A stretch of 5,863 nt of DNA from an uncultured Clostridium sp. (lineage in GTDB: Bacteria > Bacillota_A > Clostridia > TANB77 > CAG-508). Below, in pieces: positions 4,701-5,863 of the stretch. Within the stretch, counting starts at the first letter, position 1; every line of letters begins with the position of its first letter. Both the position numbers and the translations under genes were made by a program. The stretch is from contig CAJKKA010000103.1 of the NCBI GenBank assembly GCA_905200315.1, positions 1-5,863 on the forward strand. Direction: 5' to 3'. The notes beneath the pieces are model-generated. The model saw only the letters and a list, made by a program, of their open reading frames with translations. It was not told where the DNA came from and made no database searches.

Positions 4701-5863
4701 TTATTTCATTTTATTTATTAATTCTTCTATAGATAATGTTTCTTTTTCTCCTGTTTTTACATTTTCTAGTTCAACATTATCTCCTTCTGTTTTATCTCCT
4801 AAAACTACCATATATGGAGTTCCTAATACTTTGCAATCTTTTATTTTTGCTCCTATAGTAAGACCTTCTCTGTCATCTAAAATTGCTCCAATTCCAATTT
4901 CGTTTAATTTTGTATATAATTTTTCAGCCATTTCTTTCTTTTCTACGTTTTCTAGTTTAGGAATTATTTGTACTTTAAATGGTGCTATATTTTCTGGTAA
5001 CACAAATCCACATGGTCCCCATTTTGCATCGTTTATTAAACAATATTCATATAGTGCTGCAACAGTTCTACTAACACCTATTCCATAACATCCCATATAA
5101 TATAAGCTTTCTTTTCCTTCTCTATTTGTAAATTTTCCATTCATCATTTCAGAGTATCTTGTTCCTAATTGGAATATATGTCCTAGTTCCATTGTTCTTA
5201 TTTCTTTTAAACTTGAAATATCTTCAATTCCATATTCATTTTTTAAATATTCTTTATAATCTTCTCTTTCTAATATTTCTGTGTTTAAACCTATTCCTGT
5301 TTTTTCATCGTATAAAATTTTATCTTCACCTTGAGATGAAATAAGCATAAATTCTTCTGATTTTTTTCCTCCCATTGCTCCATTATCTGCAACTATTGGA
5401 ATTACAGGAAGCCCTATTTTTTTGAATATTTCTAAAAATGCAGTTCTTACATTTTCATAAGATTTTTCCATTTTTTCTACATTTTCATCAAAACTGTATG
5501 CATCTAGCATTGGAAAACTTTTTCCTCTTAATAAATATCCCCTTGTACGTATTTCATTTCTATATTTTTCACCAATTTGATAATATGTTGTTGGTAAATT
5601 TTTATAAGATTTTAATTTTTCTCTTGCAAATTCAAGCATTGCTTCTTCTCCTGTTGGAGCTAAGCAAAATGTTCCTTTATTTGACTCTGTTATAAGCATT
5701 GTTCCATCGTTTACATATGCATCATATCTACCAGAATTTTTCCAAATTGTATCCGGTTGTAATGTTGGTAATAGTACTTCTACACAATTATATTTATTTA
5801 AAGTTTCTTGTATTATTTGTTCAACCTTTCTTCTAACTAAAAGAGGTATTGTATTATATGCAA
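4701..5863 (-). CDS. proS: Prolyl-tRNA synthetase, bacterial-type without INS editing domain; N-terminus outside window
   Basis: The frame enters at the right edge and gives 387 codons before TAA at 4703-4701; roughly 40 N-terminal residues appear to be missing. The enzyme charges tRNA-Pro with proline in the cytoplasm. Numbered from the first complete visible codon, class II motif 1 lies at about 10-45 (LPTLQPDTIWKNSGR), motif 2 at about 98-125 (KYRNEIRTRGYLLRGKSF then DAYSFD) and motif 3 at about 255-272 (YMGCYGIGVSRTVAALYE). The HGTP-type anticodon-binding domain fills the rest (APFKVQIIPKLENVEKK to the end). Between DNGAMGG and ELGHIFQLGTRYSE there are only about 60 residues; E. coli-type ProRS has a YbaK-like editing insertion of about 180 residues there. 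The class motif GPTHEE reads APTGEE. Synteny with a cyclophilin gene 25 bases downstream suggests one transcript. Identity is certain; the consequences of the missing domain are inferred. Confidence 0.98.
   Translation of the reverse strand, partial: AYNTIPLLVRRKVEQIIQETLNKYNCVEVLLPTLQPDTIWKNSGRYDAYVNDGTMLITESNKGTFCLAPTGEEAMLEFAREKLKSYKNLPTTYYQIGEKYRNEIRTRGYLLRGKSFPMLDAYSFDENVEKMEKSYENVRTAFLEIFKKIGLPVIPIVADNGAMGGKKSEEFMLISSQGEDKILYDEKTGIGLNTEILEREDYKEYLKNEYGIEDISSLKEIRTMELGHIFQLGTRYSEMMNGKFTNREGKESLYYMGCYGIGVSRTVAALYEYCLINDAKWGPCGFVLPENIAPFKVQIIPKLENVEKKEMAEKLYTKLNEIGIGAILDDREGLTIGAKIKDCKVLGTPYMVVLGDKTEGDNVELENVKTGEKETLSIEELINKMK

Noticed and set aside
4651..5695. Plus-strand open frames at 4651-5088, 5159-5344 and 5438-5695
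   Set aside because: They are antisense to proS and the cyclophilin gene; the Phe/Leu/Ser-rich translations are what A+T-rich coding DNA gives on the opposite strand.

Overview
This is a strongly A+T-rich window in which every convincing gene lies on the minus strand, so the biological order runs from high to low coordinates. The base composition, strong GGAGG-type ribosome binding sites, a signal peptide followed by Gram-positive-style surface modules, and a D/N/K/P/G-rich repeat linker all suggest a low-GC Gram-positive bacterium, probably a clostridium-like gut or host-associated Bacillota member. The host is an inference; no rRNA or other taxonomic marker is present.

Region 5863-4133 is housekeeping. 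It begins with prolyl-tRNA synthetase (proS, N-terminus outside the window). A cyclophilin-type peptidyl-prolyl isomerase follows after only 25 bases, with its ribosome binding site in the gap, so the two are probably co-transcribed. The ProRS is of the bacterial type but lacks the large editing (INS) insertion between motifs 2 and 3. Region 4132-3566 holds a 161-residue protein of unknown function. It has its own good promoter (TTGCAA, 17 bases, TATAAT) and ends in a rho-independent terminator whose stem contains the last two codons and part of the stop codon.

Region 3565-1 is one very large gene, cut off at the left edge after 1155 codons. It encodes an exported multidomain protein: signal peptide, NPCBM-type carbohydrate-binding module, long helical region, Cys/His core resembling transglutaminase-like enzymes, TPR-like helices, beta-sandwich modules, F5/8 type C (discoidin) domain, Ig-like domain, then a tandem array of a 15-residue repeat that runs off the window. 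The architecture fits a surface-attached protein that binds glycans and may act on host or mucin glycoproteins. The anchor, if any, lies outside.

The most unusual features are: (1) the start of the surface gene, where a strong Shine-Dalgarno sequence sits 36 bases from the only usable ATG with a 12-bp hairpin exactly filling most of the gap, next to a possible 9-codon leader reading frame; (2) the Cys/His core of the surface protein between two carbohydrate-binding modules; (3) the ProRS without a cis-editing domain; and (4) a terminator folded from the end of a coding sequence. There is no CRISPR array, tRNA, rRNA, insertion sequence or phage gene visible.
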